This document shows, piece after piece, positions 47,041 to 56,441 of a stretch of 64,000 nt of DNA. Source of the stretch: Planctomycetota bacterium (lineage in GTDB: Bacteria > Planctomycetota > Planctomycetia > Planctomycetales > Planctomycetaceae); contig VGZH01000004.1 in NCBI GenBank assembly GCA_016872645.1, positions 1-64,000 on the forward strand, in the 5' to 3' direction. The stretch's first letter is position 1; every line of letters begins with the position of its first letter. The position numbers and the translations under genes are program-made. The notes under the pieces were generated by a model that was not told where the DNA came from, made no database searches, and saw nothing but the letters and a program-made list of their open reading frames with translations.

Positions 47041-48387
47041 TCAAGCAATCAATCCCGGAATCACTTTACCGCCGTTAACCAACGGTACTGGTCGGCCCAA
47101 CGGGTCGTCGTATTCACGGTCGGCGTCGATCCCCAGCAGTGTGTGAATCGTCCGCAATAAATCGTCGACGCTGATGGGATCGCTGGTTGGATACGCGGCT
47201 TGTTTGTCGGTCGAGCCGATGATTTGGCCGGGCTTCACTCCGCCACCGGCGAACAGAATACACTGCGCCTGCGACCAGTGATCGCGGCCAGCTTGGGCGT
47301 TCACGCGCGGAGTGCGGCCCATCTCCCCCATCATCACAACCAGCGTGCTTTCGAGCAGACCGCGTTGTTCCATGTCGGTGATAAGTGCGGCGAACATTTT
47401 GTCGGCGGGAGGAATCAGGTCGTTGACCAAGCTCGGAAAGCAATTGAAGTGGACGTCCCAGCCGGGTCCGTCGATGCCGACGAATCGGCAACCGGCTTCG
47501 ATTAGTCGGCGTCCGAGCAACGCGCTCTGGCCGATTTGAGTCATGCCGTAAGCCTCGCGCACGTTGGCCGGCTCTTCGTGAATGTTGAACGCCTTGCGAG
47601 CTTGCGGCGACGTGATCAGGTCGCGAGCCTTCTGGTAGTAGGTGCTCATCGCGGCCGCCCGACCAGTGCGCGGCTGTCGTTGTTCAAGTCCGGCGAGCAG
47701 TTTCTGTCGCAGGTCGGAACGTTGGCTCGACACGCCATCGATCTTGGCAAGGTCACGAACCTCAAAATCCGGCTGACTGGGATCGGCCTCGATGACGAAC
47801 GGCGCGAACTCGGCCCCGAAGAAGCCGGGGCCGCCAGCCGACATCGGGTGCGGCATGTTGATGTATGGAGGCACCGTCCCGCTGCTGCCAAGCTCACGGG
47901 CCACGATTGAACCGAGCGACGGATACAGCTCGTTGGTCGGAATCGGGTACTCGCCGTCGGCGAACGCCGCGCGTCGACCAGTCATGACGTAGTGGTAGCC
48001 GGTTGCGTGTCCGTTGTCGGCGTGGCTGTGGCTGCGGACGACAGTGAACTTGTTGGCGATCTTCGCGCAGTTCTTGCAGTGCTCGGTGAAGATCACGCCG
48101 GGCAGCGCGGTCGAGATCGGCTCGAACGGCCCCCGAATTTCGGACGGAGCATCCGGTTTTGGGTCCCACATGTCCTGCTGCGGAGGACCACCTTCCAAAA
48201 AGATGAACAGGCACGACTTGGCTTTCGCCTCGCGTGCTCGGTCGGACTTGTTGGCCTCTTCTGCTCTTAACAACTTTGGCAAGGTCAAGCCGCCGAACAG
48301 TCCGGTCGCTCCGAGTCGAAGCGCGTGCCGGCGAGTCAGTCCGTCACAGAAACGATGCCCACGAGAAGGCAATTGGAAGTTGAGCAT
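47041..48387 (-). CDS. DUF1501 family protein paired with DUF1549/DUF1553
   Basis: The start at 48387 (MLNFQLPSRGHRFCDGLTRRH) gives 448 residues with a twin-arginine-like leader (LTRRHALRLGATGLFGGL). Landmarks are CLFIFLEGGPPQQDMWDPKP, FVGIDGPGWDVHFNCFPSLV, VVMMGEMGRTPRVNAQAGRD and GRPVPLVNGGKVIPGLIA. Its start is 26 bases from the stop of the DUF1549 protein gene, so the two form the classical planctomycete DUF1549-DUF1501 pair. Such pairs are thought to be exported and to act on an unknown substrate together. Confidence 0.92.
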   Translation of the reverse strand: MLNFQLPSRGHRFCDGLTRRHALRLGATGLFGGLTLPKLLRAEEANKSDRAREAKAKSCLFIFLEGGPPQQDMWDPKPDAPSEIRGPFEPISTALPGVIFTEHCKNCAKIANKFTVVRSHSHADNGHATGYHYVMTGRRAAFADGEYPIPTNELYPSLGSIVARELGSSGTVPPYINMPHPMSAGGPGFFGAEFAPFVIEADPSQPDFEVRDLAKIDGVSSQRSDLRQKLLAGLEQRQPRTGRAAAMSTYYQKARDLITSPQARKAFNIHEEPANVREAYGMTQIGQSALLGRRLIEAGCRFVGIDGPGWDVHFNCFPSLVNDLIPPADKMFAALITDMEQRGLLESTLVVMMGEMGRTPRVNAQAGRDHWSQAQCILFAGGGVKPGQIIGSTDKQAAYPTSDPISVDDLLRTIHTLLGIDADREYDDPLGRPVPLVNGGKVIPGLIA

Positions 48388-48413
48388 GATCGGCTCCAAG
48401 GGCTTCGTGATTC

Positions 48414-50837
48414 TCAGTGATTGTAGAGAAACTCTTTCGTGTTGAGCACTGCCCACAGCACGTCCTCGACTGCTTGATGCCGATTGGTTCCGGCGGCCTC
48501 GAAGGCGGTGGCCATCAGATGTTTTTCTTCGGAGGTCGGAAAGCGGGTGAGTGTACTCAGATAGATTTCATCGACGATTTCGTCGTTGGACTTGGGGGTC
48601 GCAGCAAGTTTGCGGGCCAGGCCGTGGCGATGCGACAGCTTGGCGTGAACTTCCGGTGAGTTCAGCAGGTGTAACGCCTGCGAGATGCTCGGCTCGTTGC
48701 TCCGTTCGCATTCGCAGACGGTGGCCCGAACGGGGCGGCCGAAGATGCGGAAGAAATACGACGGCATCCGGTTATCCCAGACTTGAATCGAGCGGACTCC
48801 TTCCGGCCAGCCATTGAACTTTTCGGGGACCCCGGTCGTCTGGCTGATCGCGTCGAGCAACACTTCGGCCGGCAGCGTCTTCGGCCGAGCATGCGAGAAG
48901 TGCTGGCGATCGTCGCGGTTCGAGTCGATCGCAGGACCAAGCTGGTAGGCTCGCGAGAGCAGGATCGTTTTCGTGAACGCCTTGAGGTCGTACTTGAGTT
49001 CCTTGAGATGCACTTCGAGTGCGGCGAGCAACGGTTCGTTAGTCGCGGGGTTTGTCGCGCGATTGTCGTCAATCGGCTCGACCAGTCCGCGGCCGAAGTA
49101 GTGCGCCCAAAGTCGATTGGCGATCGCCTTCGTGACGAACGGGTTGTCGGAAGCGGTCATCCAGTTGGCGAGGATGACCCGGCGGTCAACGACGTTCGTG
49201 AAGTCGGCGGTCTTTGCTCCGAGTGCTCTCGCCGGAACAAGTTCGCCAGTGCGTGGATGTTTTTGATCGGTCCCCGCGCGAGCGACGATTGCGTCCGTTC
49301 CATCGGGCAGTTTCTTCACCGTGATACCGGAGAAGAATCCAGCAAGGCCGGCGTAGTCGTCCTGGCTCCAGCGTTCGCTGGGGTGGTGGTGGCATTGAGC
49401 ACACTCGATCCGCACGCCGAGAAACAATTGGCTGACCGCTCGGCTGGTGACTTCCGGTGTGTCGAGCGTCTTGAAAAACGAGGCAGGGCTTTCGCCTTGC
49501 GTCGGTCCTTGAATCGTGATGATCTCGTGGACCATCTCGTTGTACGGCCGGCTAGACGCGAATTGCTTACGGAGCCAGCGAGTCAGCCCAACGGTTCCTT
49601 GCGGCGTGATCTTCAGCTTGTCGGCTTTGAGCAAGTCGGACCATTTCATCGCCCAGTACTCGGCGTACTCCGGCCGTTGCAGCAGCGTGTCGACAAGTTT
49701 TGCTCGTTTGTCGGCGGACGCATCGCCGATGAACGCACGAGCTTCGGCGGCCGTCGGCAGCGTGCCGATCACGTCGAGGAATGCTCGGCGAATGAACGTC
49801 GCGTCATCGATCGGTTCGCTGGGGGGAATGCCCAGTCGCGTCAGTTTGTCCCAGACATGCTTGTCGACGAAGTTGTTCTCTGGCGGCCGAGCGAATGTGC
49901 TGCCCGGCCGAGGCAGCACAACTCGGCAGACGGCGACGTGTCCGAGGTACCGGACGAGAATCGCCGACTCACCGGGGACATCGCTGGCTTGCAGCAGTCC
50001 GCGCGTATTGACGTCGGCGACGTGCGTTGCGTTCGAGAGGTAATCGGCTTCGACCGTCGCACACCGCTTGCCGCCGACATCGTCGATGGCGGTGACTCGC
50101 AATTGCTGCGTCCCGTTCGCGGTGAGGACGACTTGAGCCGGCTCGACTTCGATGCCGACGACTTGCCGTTCGACCGGCTTTCCATCGGTCGGCGGGATGA
50201 CGAACTCGGCTCCTTCGGCGATCCAGCGTCGCAGGCGATGTTCGGCGGGGCTGTTCAGTTCGATCTTTCGTCCGCCGCCATGCGGTATCGTGGCGGTCCC
50301 CTTCAGCAGCAACAAACTGGCTGCCGGATTGGTCAGCGTGAGACGTCGTCCTTTGGCCTCTTTGAAAATCGCATCGTGATCGGCTGCCGCATCGAAGCCG
50401 AACAGGCTCAGCTTGAATCCGTTTTGCCCTTCGGCCTTGCCGTGACATCCGCCGGCATTGCAACGTCCTTTGGTCAGGATCGGAACCACTTCGTAACTGA
50501 ACGATACCGGCACCGGCTTCTGCAAGCCGGTCACTGTGATCGGAACGTTGAGCGTCTTGTTGCCGAACGTCACGGTGAGCTGCGTCGTCCCTTCGTTCGC
50601 CGGCCGAAGCAGGCCATCGGCCGCGATGCTGGCGATGGCCGGAGTTGCGATTGCGAAGCGAGCTTCGCGCGTCACATCCCGTCGCTGATCCCCCTCAACC
50701 TCGGTCACAAGGATCTGCTGTGATCCTTCCGGCCGATCGAGCGAAATCACGGTCGGGCTAACTTGCAACTCGGCTCTGACCGAAGCGACGCTCAGCCAAA
50801 TTCCGGTGACCACAGCGGCAAGTCGCAGTCGAGCCAT
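48414..50837 (-). CDS. Secreted DUF1549/DUF1553 protein with Big_2-like domain
   Basis: The start at 50837 (MARLRLAAVVTGIWLSVASV) gives 807 residues and a signal peptide; an ATG at 50867 is an alternative. A Big_2/Ig-like domain occupies about residues 25-115. CNAGGCHG (near residue 124) is a CxxxCH-type site at the planctomycete cytochrome-c-like region, a second Ig-like stretch follows, then DUF1549 (NNFVDKHVWDKLTRLGIPPS) with CAQCHHHP, a true CxxCH haem-binding motif, and finally DUF1553 (NRLWAHYFGRGLVEPIDD). Haem attachment is plausible but unproven. The DUF1501 partner lies immediately downstream. Confidence 0.92.
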   Translation of the reverse strand: MARLRLAAVVTGIWLSVASVRAELQVSPTVISLDRPEGSQQILVTEVEGDQRRDVTREARFAIATPAIASIAADGLLRPANEGTTQLTVTFGNKTLNVPITVTGLQKPVPVSFSYEVVPILTKGRCNAGGCHGKAEGQNGFKLSLFGFDAAADHDAIFKEAKGRRLTLTNPAASLLLLKGTATIPHGGGRKIELNSPAEHRLRRWIAEGAEFVIPPTDGKPVERQVVGIEVEPAQVVLTANGTQQLRVTAIDDVGGKRCATVEADYLSNATHVADVNTRGLLQASDVPGESAILVRYLGHVAVCRVVLPRPGSTFARPPENNFVDKHVWDKLTRLGIPPSEPIDDATFIRRAFLDVIGTLPTAAEARAFIGDASADKRAKLVDTLLQRPEYAEYWAMKWSDLLKADKLKITPQGTVGLTRWLRKQFASSRPYNEMVHEIITIQGPTQGESPASFFKTLDTPEVTSRAVSQLFLGVRIECAQCHHHPSERWSQDDYAGLAGFFSGITVKKLPDGTDAIVARAGTDQKHPRTGELVPARALGAKTADFTNVVDRRVILANWMTASDNPFVTKAIANRLWAHYFGRGLVEPIDDNRATNPATNEPLLAALEVHLKELKYDLKAFTKTILLSRAYQLGPAIDSNRDDRQHFSHARPKTLPAEVLLDAISQTTGVPEKFNGWPEGVRSIQVWDNRMPSYFFRIFGRPVRATVCECERSNEPSISQALHLLNSPEVHAKLSHRHGLARKLAATPKSNDEIVDEIYLSTLTRFPTSEEKHLMATAFEAAGTNRHQAVEDVLWAVLNTKEFLYNH

Positions 50838-51004
50838 TGAACCAGTATCCTCCGACGTTCGAATCATCAACAAGGTTTTATGGCTCCATTCGAATGGCTG
50901 CAACGCCGCGTCCCAGATTCTACATCGTCGATCCCCACAACGTGCCAGTTGCGACGACAAGGTCCGACCCTGAGTTTCGATGGAATGGACTGCCTCAATC
51001 TCGA

Positions 51005-52027
51005 TTACGCGGTCGCCGCGAGTGCAATTGCCCCATGCACAACAACCTCCTCGTCGAGTGCCGCCGGAACGAGTCGCACTGAATCGGCCAGTGGCGGAAA
51101 GACAAACCGTCGCACTTGTCGGCGGAGTGGCTCGAAGAAGAGCTCTTCACCCATAAGCGAGACGCCGCCTCCGATGACGACGACGTGTGGTGAGAGCAGC
51201 GTCACCATCTGCGCGATTCCCCAGCCAAGAGCGACTTGGGCTTGGTGCAGAGCGGCTAGTGCAATGCGGTTGCCCGCCGCGGCGGCCTGCGAGATCGTCT
51301 TGGCATCGAGTCCCTCAATCTTGCCGAGACAGCGGCCGAGCAAGTCGGCGGTGTCGTCATCGGCCGCTTCCGATGCGCGGCCGGGGGGCCAATCGACGGA
51401 GATGTCTTGAACCGTGAATGCTCCGGCGACGATCAGCGGATGCCGAGCTTGTCCGGTAAGCAGTGCTCGCGCTGCGGCCTCGATGCCAGGTCCAGCGGCG
51501 AGCGACTCAACCGTCGCGTGCGGATCGTCGGCAAGCGGGCCGGGGCGCAGGTGGCCGATCTCGGCGATCGCGAGCCGGCCGGCTCCTTGTAAATTTCCGC
51601 CGATGACCAGACCACCGCCAATACCAGTGCCAACGGTGATGTAGAAAACTGTGCCGTGTCCACGCCCCGCACCGTAGGTCGCCTCGGCCAGCGCGGCGAC
51701 ATCGCAGTCGTTACCCAATCGAATCGGCACTCCGAATGCTTCTCTCGTCCAATCGACGATCGGGAAATCGGTCCAGCCTTCGACTTGATGACTGGTGATG
51801 ACTCGGCCGGTCATCGAATTTACCGGGCCGCCGAAGCCGTAACCGATCCGCTCGATCGGATACCGGCTGACGAGTTTTCGGCCGGCTTCGAGAATCTGCT
51901 CGCGAATCGCGGCCGCTCCACGAGTTCGCTCGACGGTACGTCGTTCGAGCGCAATCAGCGGCGGGCCGTTCCCGGTGCCGACTCCGAGTTGCATTTTCGT
52001 GCCGCCGATTTCGATGCCGAGATACAT
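51005..52027 (-). CDS. ROK-family sugar kinase-like protein
   Basis: The 340-residue protein begins MYLGIEIGGTKMQLGVG and has ROK signatures FYITVGTGIGGGLVIGG and GHLRPGPLADDPHATVESLA. Most ROK kinases bind zinc through a CxCGxxGCxE motif at the last position; here those cysteines are missing, while the catalytic aspartate in LGNDCDVAALAE is kept. It is therefore a zinc-free ROK kinase, perhaps a glucokinase, or a repressor-like relative without a DNA-binding domain. The gene stands alone between the DUF1549 gene and mcsB. Confidence 0.85.
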   Translation of the reverse strand: MYLGIEIGGTKMQLGVGTGNGPPLIALERRTVERTRGAAAIREQILEAGRKLVSRYPIERIGYGFGGPVNSMTGRVITSHQVEGWTDFPIVDWTREAFGVPIRLGNDCDVAALAEATYGAGRGHGTVFYITVGTGIGGGLVIGGNLQGAGRLAIAEIGHLRPGPLADDPHATVESLAAGPGIEAAARALLTGQARHPLIVAGAFTVQDISVDWPPGRASEAADDDTADLLGRCLGKIEGLDAKTISQAAAAGNRIALAALHQAQVALGWGIAQMVTLLSPHVVVIGGGVSLMGEELFFEPLRRQVRRFVFPPLADSVRLVPAALDEEVVVHGAIALAATA

Positions 52028-52150
52028 GCTTGTCCTTGCGAAGAGAGTGCGATGTGAACTTTACGAGAGGCATCTGAGTTTGGGAAATCGGACATTAACC
52101 GCGGCGTGCAGGCCGAGCTTGACTTCGGTATTCTGTCCGGGGAACACACG

Positions 52151-52170
52151 GAAGGAGATCGAAGGAGATC
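52151..52170 (+). promoter_or_regulatory. mcsB: Duplicated Shine-Dalgarno site of mcsB
   Basis: GAAGGAGATC occurs twice in direct succession just before the GTG start at 52175. The second copy's GGAG is at a usable distance from the start codon and supports the choice of GTG at 52175. Confidence 0.7.
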
Positions 52171-52174
52171 AATC

Positions 52175-53242
52175 GTGGATTTGGATGCACTGGCTCCGCA
52201 CTGCGGAGAATGGCTGCGCGGCACCGGGCCGGAATCGGACATCATCATGTCGAGCCGCATTCGGCTGGCTCGCAATCTGGCTGATTTCCCGTTTCCAAGC
52301 AAAGCGGACGACACGGCAAAGTCGGAAATCGTCGGGTTGATTCGCAACCACGTCGCTTCCTTGCCGTTGTCTGACGGCTTGAAGTTCCTGCCGGTCAGCG
52401 ACATGAATTCGCTGGATCGGCAGTTCCTGGTCGAACGGCAGCTCATCAGCCGCGAGCACTCGGAGGCAAACGGCCCGCGCGGCGTGGCGGTCAGCGACGA
52501 GGAGAACATCAGCCTGATGGTCAACGAAGAGGACCATCTGCGGATACAAGTCATTCACAGCGGCTTCGCATTGGATGATTGCTGGCGCGAGATCAATCGC
52601 ATCGACGATCTGCTGAGCCGCGAGGTCACCTTCGCGTTCGACGATCGCTTGGGTTACCTGACCGCCTGTCCGACGAACGTCGGCACCGGCATTCGGGTCA
52701 GCGTGATGCTGCACCTGCCAGGGTTGGTGCTCACGAAAGAGCTGCAAAAAGTTTTCCAGGCGCTGCAGCGGTTGCGACTGGCCGTCCGCGGCCTGTACGG
52801 CGAGGGGAGCCAGGCGATGGGAGACTTCTATCAGATCTCCAATCAGGTCACGCTTGGCCACAGCGAAGAATCGCTGATTCAGACCGTGCAGGAAGTCGTC
52901 CCCTCGATCCTGAAGTACGAACGCAAGGCGCGCGAGAGTCTGCTCAACGACAACCGCGAGGGACTGCACGATCAAATCTCGCGAGCGTTCGGCATCCTCA
53001 GCAGCGCCCAGACCATCACATCAGAAGAGACGCTGCATCTGCTGTCGAGCGTCCGGCTGGGCATCAACCTCGGCCTGATCGGCAAGCTGGAGATTCCGAC
53101 GATCAACGAGTTGCTGATCACGACGCAGCCGGCGCATCTGCAAAAGGTTCGCAAGCGACAACTCGAATCGGCCGAACGCAACGTCGCTCGCGCCGCACTG
53201 CTACGGCAACGGCTGGGGTCACGGCCCCACGAGCAGAATTGA
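52175..53242 (+). CDS. mcsB: Protein-arginine kinase McsB
   Basis: The GTG start at 52175 follows a duplicated GAAGGAGATC site and gives 355 residues. Phosphagen-kinase motifs are intact: SSRIRLARNLADFPFP (near 26-41), VNEEDHLRIQ (near residue 110) and CPTNVGTGIRVSVMLHLP (near residue 165). In Firmicutes McsB phosphorylates arginines on proteins to mark them for ClpCP and needs the activator McsA; planctomycetes have it too. McsA is not adjacent here and no clpC lies in the window. The C-terminus is basic. Two Hsp20 genes lie 2 kb away, so a heat-stress context is plausible. Confidence 0.93.
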   Translation: MDLDALAPHCGEWLRGTGPESDIIMSSRIRLARNLADFPFPSKADDTAKSEIVGLIRNHVASLPLSDGLKFLPVSDMNSLDRQFLVERQLISREHSEANGPRGVAVSDEENISLMVNEEDHLRIQVIHSGFALDDCWREINRIDDLLSREVTFAFDDRLGYLTACPTNVGTGIRVSVMLHLPGLVLTKELQKVFQALQRLRLAVRGLYGEGSQAMGDFYQISNQVTLGHSEESLIQTVQEVVPSILKYERKARESLLNDNREGLHDQISRAFGILSSAQTITSEETLHLLSSVRLGINLGLIGKLEIPTINELLITTQPAHLQKVRKRQLESAERNVARAALLRQRLGSRPHEQN

Positions 53243-53261
53243 GTGGATTGGCCTGGCGAAA

Positions 53262-53322
53262 CCAGCACGATGCGCCAGCGAGTGATTGCTCGATCGAACC
53301 ACCCGCTGGCGCGTCGTGCTGG
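53262..53322. repeat. GC-rich inverted repeat after mcsB
   Basis: The 19-base arms CCAGCACGATGCGCCAGCG (53262-53280) and 53304-53322 are reverse complements with one mismatch. The element starts 20 bases after the mcsB stop and lies between convergent genes. There is no T-tract. The arm recurs in part at 40592-40615 and 21746-21770. Confidence 0.8.
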
Positions 53323-53338
53323 CTGATAGAATCCTCCA

Positions 53339-53932
53339 TCACTCCGCCGGTTGACCCGTGAAGTAGTCGGGTTCGTTGCCAGGCTTCCATTTGATGTTGC
53401 AGCCGATGCTCGGCCGCTGTCCCTCTTCGATGGTCTTGCCAGCCAGAACCGCATCACACGCGGCGCGCAGGTGTGATCCGGTGACGGGGACTCCGTTGGT
53501 CGGTCGACTGTCGTCGAACTGGCCGCGATAGACCAACTTCTGATTGCCGTCAAATAGAAACAGGTCCGGTGTGCAGGCCGCTCGATAGGCTTTCGCGACC
53601 GACTGCGTTTCATCGAATAAGTACGGAAACTCATAGCCCGCCGAGGTGGCTTCGGCTTTCATCTTATCGGGTCCGTCAGCCGGGAACGCGACGGCATCGT
53701 TTGAGCTGATGCCAGCGATCGCGATCCCTTTGGCTTGGTACTCGCGAGCAAACTTCGCGAACTCCGACCGAATGTGGATCACGAACGGACAATGGTTGCA
53801 GAGGAACGCGACCAGCAGTCCCTTCGAACTTTTGAAGTCCTTGAGCGAGATGGCTCGCCCATCGACATTTGGCAGCGAGAAATCGGGTGCCGCAGTTCCC
53901 AGCGGCAACATTGTCGAAGCGGTTTTGACCAT
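53339..53932 (-). CDS. Thioredoxin-fold (AhpC/TSA-like) protein
   Basis: The 197-residue protein (MVKTASTMLPLGTAAPDFSLP) is a peroxiredoxin-type thioredoxin fold. It carries CNHCPFV (near residue 45), the active-site CxxC of the group, PDVDG-type start PDFSLPNVDGRAISLKDF, and KAYRAACTPDLFLFDGN with the cis-proline (TPD). This group is found in many planctomycetes and is probably a cytoplasmic disulfide reductase or peroxidase. No export signal is seen. It converges with mcsB across an inverted repeat. Confidence 0.88.
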   Translation of the reverse strand: MVKTASTMLPLGTAAPDFSLPNVDGRAISLKDFKSSKGLLVAFLCNHCPFVIHIRSEFAKFAREYQAKGIAIAGISSNDAVAFPADGPDKMKAEATSAGYEFPYLFDETQSVAKAYRAACTPDLFLFDGNQKLVYRGQFDDSRPTNGVPVTGSHLRAACDAVLAGKTIEEGQRPSIGCNIKWKPGNEPDYFTGQPAE

Positions 53933-54416
53933 GGTGCGACCTCCAAGTGTGGCAAGCTCTCCACCTGCCCGTGACTCAAGGCACGTTGAAAACGTGCCTC
54001 AAAAATTTGGTGGGGAGTGTCCCGTCTTGGTCAGCGCCTCGCAAGCAGTTTCAGGTCGGTGGCGACCGCCGACGAAAGAATCATTCGGAGGCTCGGCGAT
54101 CGAAGCTTCCAGCGACGAACTTCGCAAAACGTCCTGCCGGTCCAAATGGGCTGCTGGCGGAGGATTGTTCGAGCATCGCCCGCCGAGAGCGTCGCGGCCA
54201 TCTCGGGCGACGTGCGATCCACGATCGGCAATCGAGTGTCGTGATCGATAAATCTCAGGCCAGGAATTCATAGTCTGCCGGCACGATTGCCGCGAGCCAA
54301 TTTTCAGCGAGCTGAATGGAACCCCGATTGGACTGATTCAACAGATCACGTTGCGATTCGGCAACACGTTGATGAATCCAGTCGATTCGTTGGCAGCGTT
54401 CATCTTGGCGAGATCG
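53933..54416. other. 484-base gap with decayed-looking coding frames
   Basis: Downstream of coaD on the minus strand two stretches look protein-like but do not join in one frame: one gives HQRVAESQRDLLNQSNRGSI and ends EFLA near 54270; the next, in another frame, gives DRTSPEMAATLSAGDARTIL and ends at 54031. Neither has a good start. They may be remnants of one small gene. A hairpin (AGGCACGTT 53979-53987 with AACGTGCCT 53991-53999) follows, with CAAAAATTT after it. The thioredoxin-like gene's promoter should be in this gap. Confidence 0.35.
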
Positions 54417-54929
54417 TCACTTCGACGGAAACTTCGCCAGCAACGGTTCGATGATTTCGCGAGGCAGGAAGGATTTGAGCTGTTCGGAAGTGTTGCCTCG
54501 GCCCAAGCTGGCGATCTGCTTGATGAGGCTGCTGGAAATGTGCGAGTACTTTTCTCCGGCCATCAGGAAGACCGTCTCGATAGCCGGGTCGAGCGCTCGG
54601 TTGGCGAGTGTCAGGGTGAATTCCAGTTCGATGTCGGTCAGCGTGCGGACGCCGCGAAGCATCACGGCGGCTCCGCATTCGCGCACGAAGTTCACGGTCA
54701 AACCCGCAAAGCACTTCACCTCGACATTCGGAAACGGCGCGAGGGCTGTTCGGCACATCGACTCACGCTCGTCCGGGGAAAACAGCGGCTGCTTGTCCGG
54801 ATTGAGACCAATACCGACGGTCAGCCTGTCGAACAGCGCGGCACCTCGGCGGATAATGTCGAGATGCCCCAAAGTCAGCGGATCAAAACTGCCAACGTAA
54901 ACGGCGTGATGCGGATTCAACTCGGACAT
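54417..54929 (-). CDS. coaD: Phosphopantetheine adenylyltransferase
   Basis: CoaD makes dephospho-CoA from 4'-phosphopantetheine and ATP. The 170-residue protein starts at 54929 (MSELNPHHAVYVGSFDPLTL). The GSFDPLTLGHLD nucleotide-binding motif (T/HxGH type), VLLRGVRTLTDIELEF-like core (MLRGVRTLTDIELEFTL) and SSSLIKQIASLG at the C-terminal side are intact, as in bacterial hexameric CoaD. It is a stand-alone gene divergent from the Hsp20 genes. Confidence 0.96.
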   Translation of the reverse strand: MSELNPHHAVYVGSFDPLTLGHLDIIRRGAALFDRLTVGIGLNPDKQPLFSPDERESMCRTALAPFPNVEVKCFAGLTVNFVRECGAAVMLRGVRTLTDIELEFTLTLANRALDPAIETVFLMAGEKYSHISSSLIKQIASLGRGNTSEQLKSFLPREIIEPLLAKFPSK

Positions 54930-55189
54930 GATCGCCTTTCGAGATCAGGGCAGGACTCCAAATCAGCTTAGCCAACTCCCGTTCAGCGAGCGAATCTGGC
55001 AGCCAATCCGAACGGGGCGTGTTTGCTGCAACCTTGGCAGCCTTGAGTTTTGTTTGCGAATGCCGGGCAAGGCCGCTAACTACGCTTCAGAAAAGAGCTT
55101 GAGTGCCAGCTGCCAGAGGCGCAAATCCCTCGGCACACTCTTTGCCTTGTGAGGAACTGACACTTCAACCTGTCATTCGGAGAACGATC

Positions 55190-55633
55190 ATGGCTCTCTT
55201 CCGTTGGGGACACAGTTGGGATGCCTTCCACGACCTGGAGCGGGAAGTCGATCGGCTGCTGCAAAGCGTCAACCTGTCGTTCCAGGGGCTACGCTTCGGC
55301 CGACAGTATCCGCCGGTCAACTTGTACGAACTGCCGACGGAGTATCTCATCACGGCGGAACTGCCCGGCGTCAACTCCGAAGAATTGGAGCTGACCATCG
55401 CCAACGGCGTTCTCTCGATGACCGGTCGCCACGCCAGTCCTGAAGGGACCACCGAAGAACGCTATCGCCGCCAAGAGCGGCCGCGCGGCGTCTGGCAACG
55501 ATCGATTTCACTCCCCGACCGGGTGAGGTCCGACAACCTCTCGGCCGAGTTCGTCAACGGCATCCTGAAGATCCATCTGCCCAAAGCGGAAGAAGTGAAG
55601 CCGCGTCAGATCCCCGTTGCGTTCGGAACGTAA
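55190..55633 (+). CDS. Small heat-shock protein (Hsp20 family)
   Basis: The ATG at 55190 (MALFRWGHSWDAFHDLEREV) gives 147 residues. The alpha-crystallin domain is complete, with PPVNLYELPTEYLITAELPG, TIANGVLSMTGRH and the closing AEFVNGILKIHLPKAEE (the GIL motif). The C-terminal IPV (QIPVAFGT) is the IxI-type anchor used in oligomer assembly. It is the first of two adjacent Hsp20 genes, 29 bases apart. The upstream region has an imperfect GAGTGCC..GGCACACTC inverted repeat (55101-55140) that could take part in heat control, but it is not a proper CIRCE element. Confidence 0.93.
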   Translation: MALFRWGHSWDAFHDLEREVDRLLQSVNLSFQGLRFGRQYPPVNLYELPTEYLITAELPGVNSEELELTIANGVLSMTGRHASPEGTTEERYRRQERPRGVWQRSISLPDRVRSDNLSAEFVNGILKIHLPKAEEVKPRQIPVAFGT

Positions 55634-55662
55634 CACGACTCCATCGATTCGAGGCAATCGCT

Positions 55663-56061
55663 ATGACTACGGAACTGACTCACACCGCCAAGAACGGAAA
55701 TGCTCCGGCCCCGCATCCGCCGGTCGAGCGGCTGGTCTTCACGCCGCCGATCGACATCTACGAAACCGACGCGGGGCTCATTCTGCGTGCCGACCTACCC
55801 GGCGTGTCGCTCGACACCTTGGACTTGCAGGTACAGGACAACAAGCTGACTCTCTTCGGTCGCATGCAGCCTTCTGTGCCGGACAACGCTCGGTTGCTGC
55901 ATCAGGAGTACGAGACCGGTGACTTCCTGCGATCGTTCATTCTCAGCGATGAAGTCGATCACCAGCACATCGCCGCCAAGCTCAACAACGGCGTGCTGGA
56001 AGTCGTCCTGCCCAAAGCCGACAAGCCGGAACCGCGCCGCATTCCGGTGCAAACGAGTTGA
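55663..56061 (+). CDS. Small heat-shock protein (Hsp20 family), second copy
   Basis: The 132-residue protein (MTTELTHTAKNGNAPAPHPP) has a variable, proline-rich N-terminus and an alpha-crystallin domain beginning PPIDIYETDAGLILRADLPG. The VDHQHIAAKLNNGVLEVVLP segment and final RIPVQTS give the GVL motif and IPV anchor. It differs enough from its neighbour to be an old paralogue, not a recent duplicate. The pair probably forms mixed or separate oligomers that hold unfolded proteins under heat stress. Confidence 0.93.
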   Translation: MTTELTHTAKNGNAPAPHPPVERLVFTPPIDIYETDAGLILRADLPGVSLDTLDLQVQDNKLTLFGRMQPSVPDNARLLHQEYETGDFLRSFILSDEVDHQHIAAKLNNGVLEVVLPKADKPEPRRIPVQTS

Positions 56062-56441
56062 CGTTCGCCGTTTCCTCTCAACGCGATTCAATACAGCCTG
56101 ATCGTCGTTCGATCCCCTGCGGTGCTGGGACGGCTCGCACAATGCGAACGCCAAAACAGCGAAGTCGACGCAAGGATCTCAGGTCATACGGTCGAGGTTG
56201 CCTGAGGACGCCACCGCATGGCTGACGCAGTTGCCACGCATCACGTGGGATCGCGGACCTCGTCTGAAGTTTCGACCAAGCGACGATCAGCGCGTCGCAG
56301 TTCGTGATTGTCGTGCTGCAACCGCGAATGAAGGTCTGGCGTCAAAACAAAACCACCTCGGACGCGACCTGCTTCGCGTCCGAGGTGGGGAAGGAGACGG
56401 CCGGAAAGCCGTCAGTGCGAGCTGGCTGAATTCGAAGCTCG
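56062..56441. other. 380-base convergent gap
   Basis: The gap between the second Hsp20 gene and the coiled-coil protein gene holds no convincing frame. Apart from the strong hairpin listed separately (56345-56388) nothing structured was found. A terminator for the Hsp20 pair is not evident. Confidence 0.5.
56345..56388 (-). terminator. Strong intrinsic terminator of the coiled-coil protein gene
   Basis: CCACCTCGGACGCGA (56353-56367) and TCGCGTCCGAGGTGG (56374-56388) form a perfect 15-base stem with a six-base loop. On the minus strand it is followed by TTTTGTTTTG. It lies about 55 bases after the stop at 56442. Confidence 0.9.

Noticed and set aside
48783-50723. 646-codon plus-strand open frame
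   Set aside because: It lies wholly antisense to the DUF1549/DUF1553 gene, whose domain motifs and CxxCH sites are clear.
55101-55140. CIRCE element upstream of the Hsp20 genes
   Set aside because: The inverted repeat GAGTGCC..GGCACACTC has the wrong order and spacing for TTAGCACTC-N9-GAGTGCTAA.
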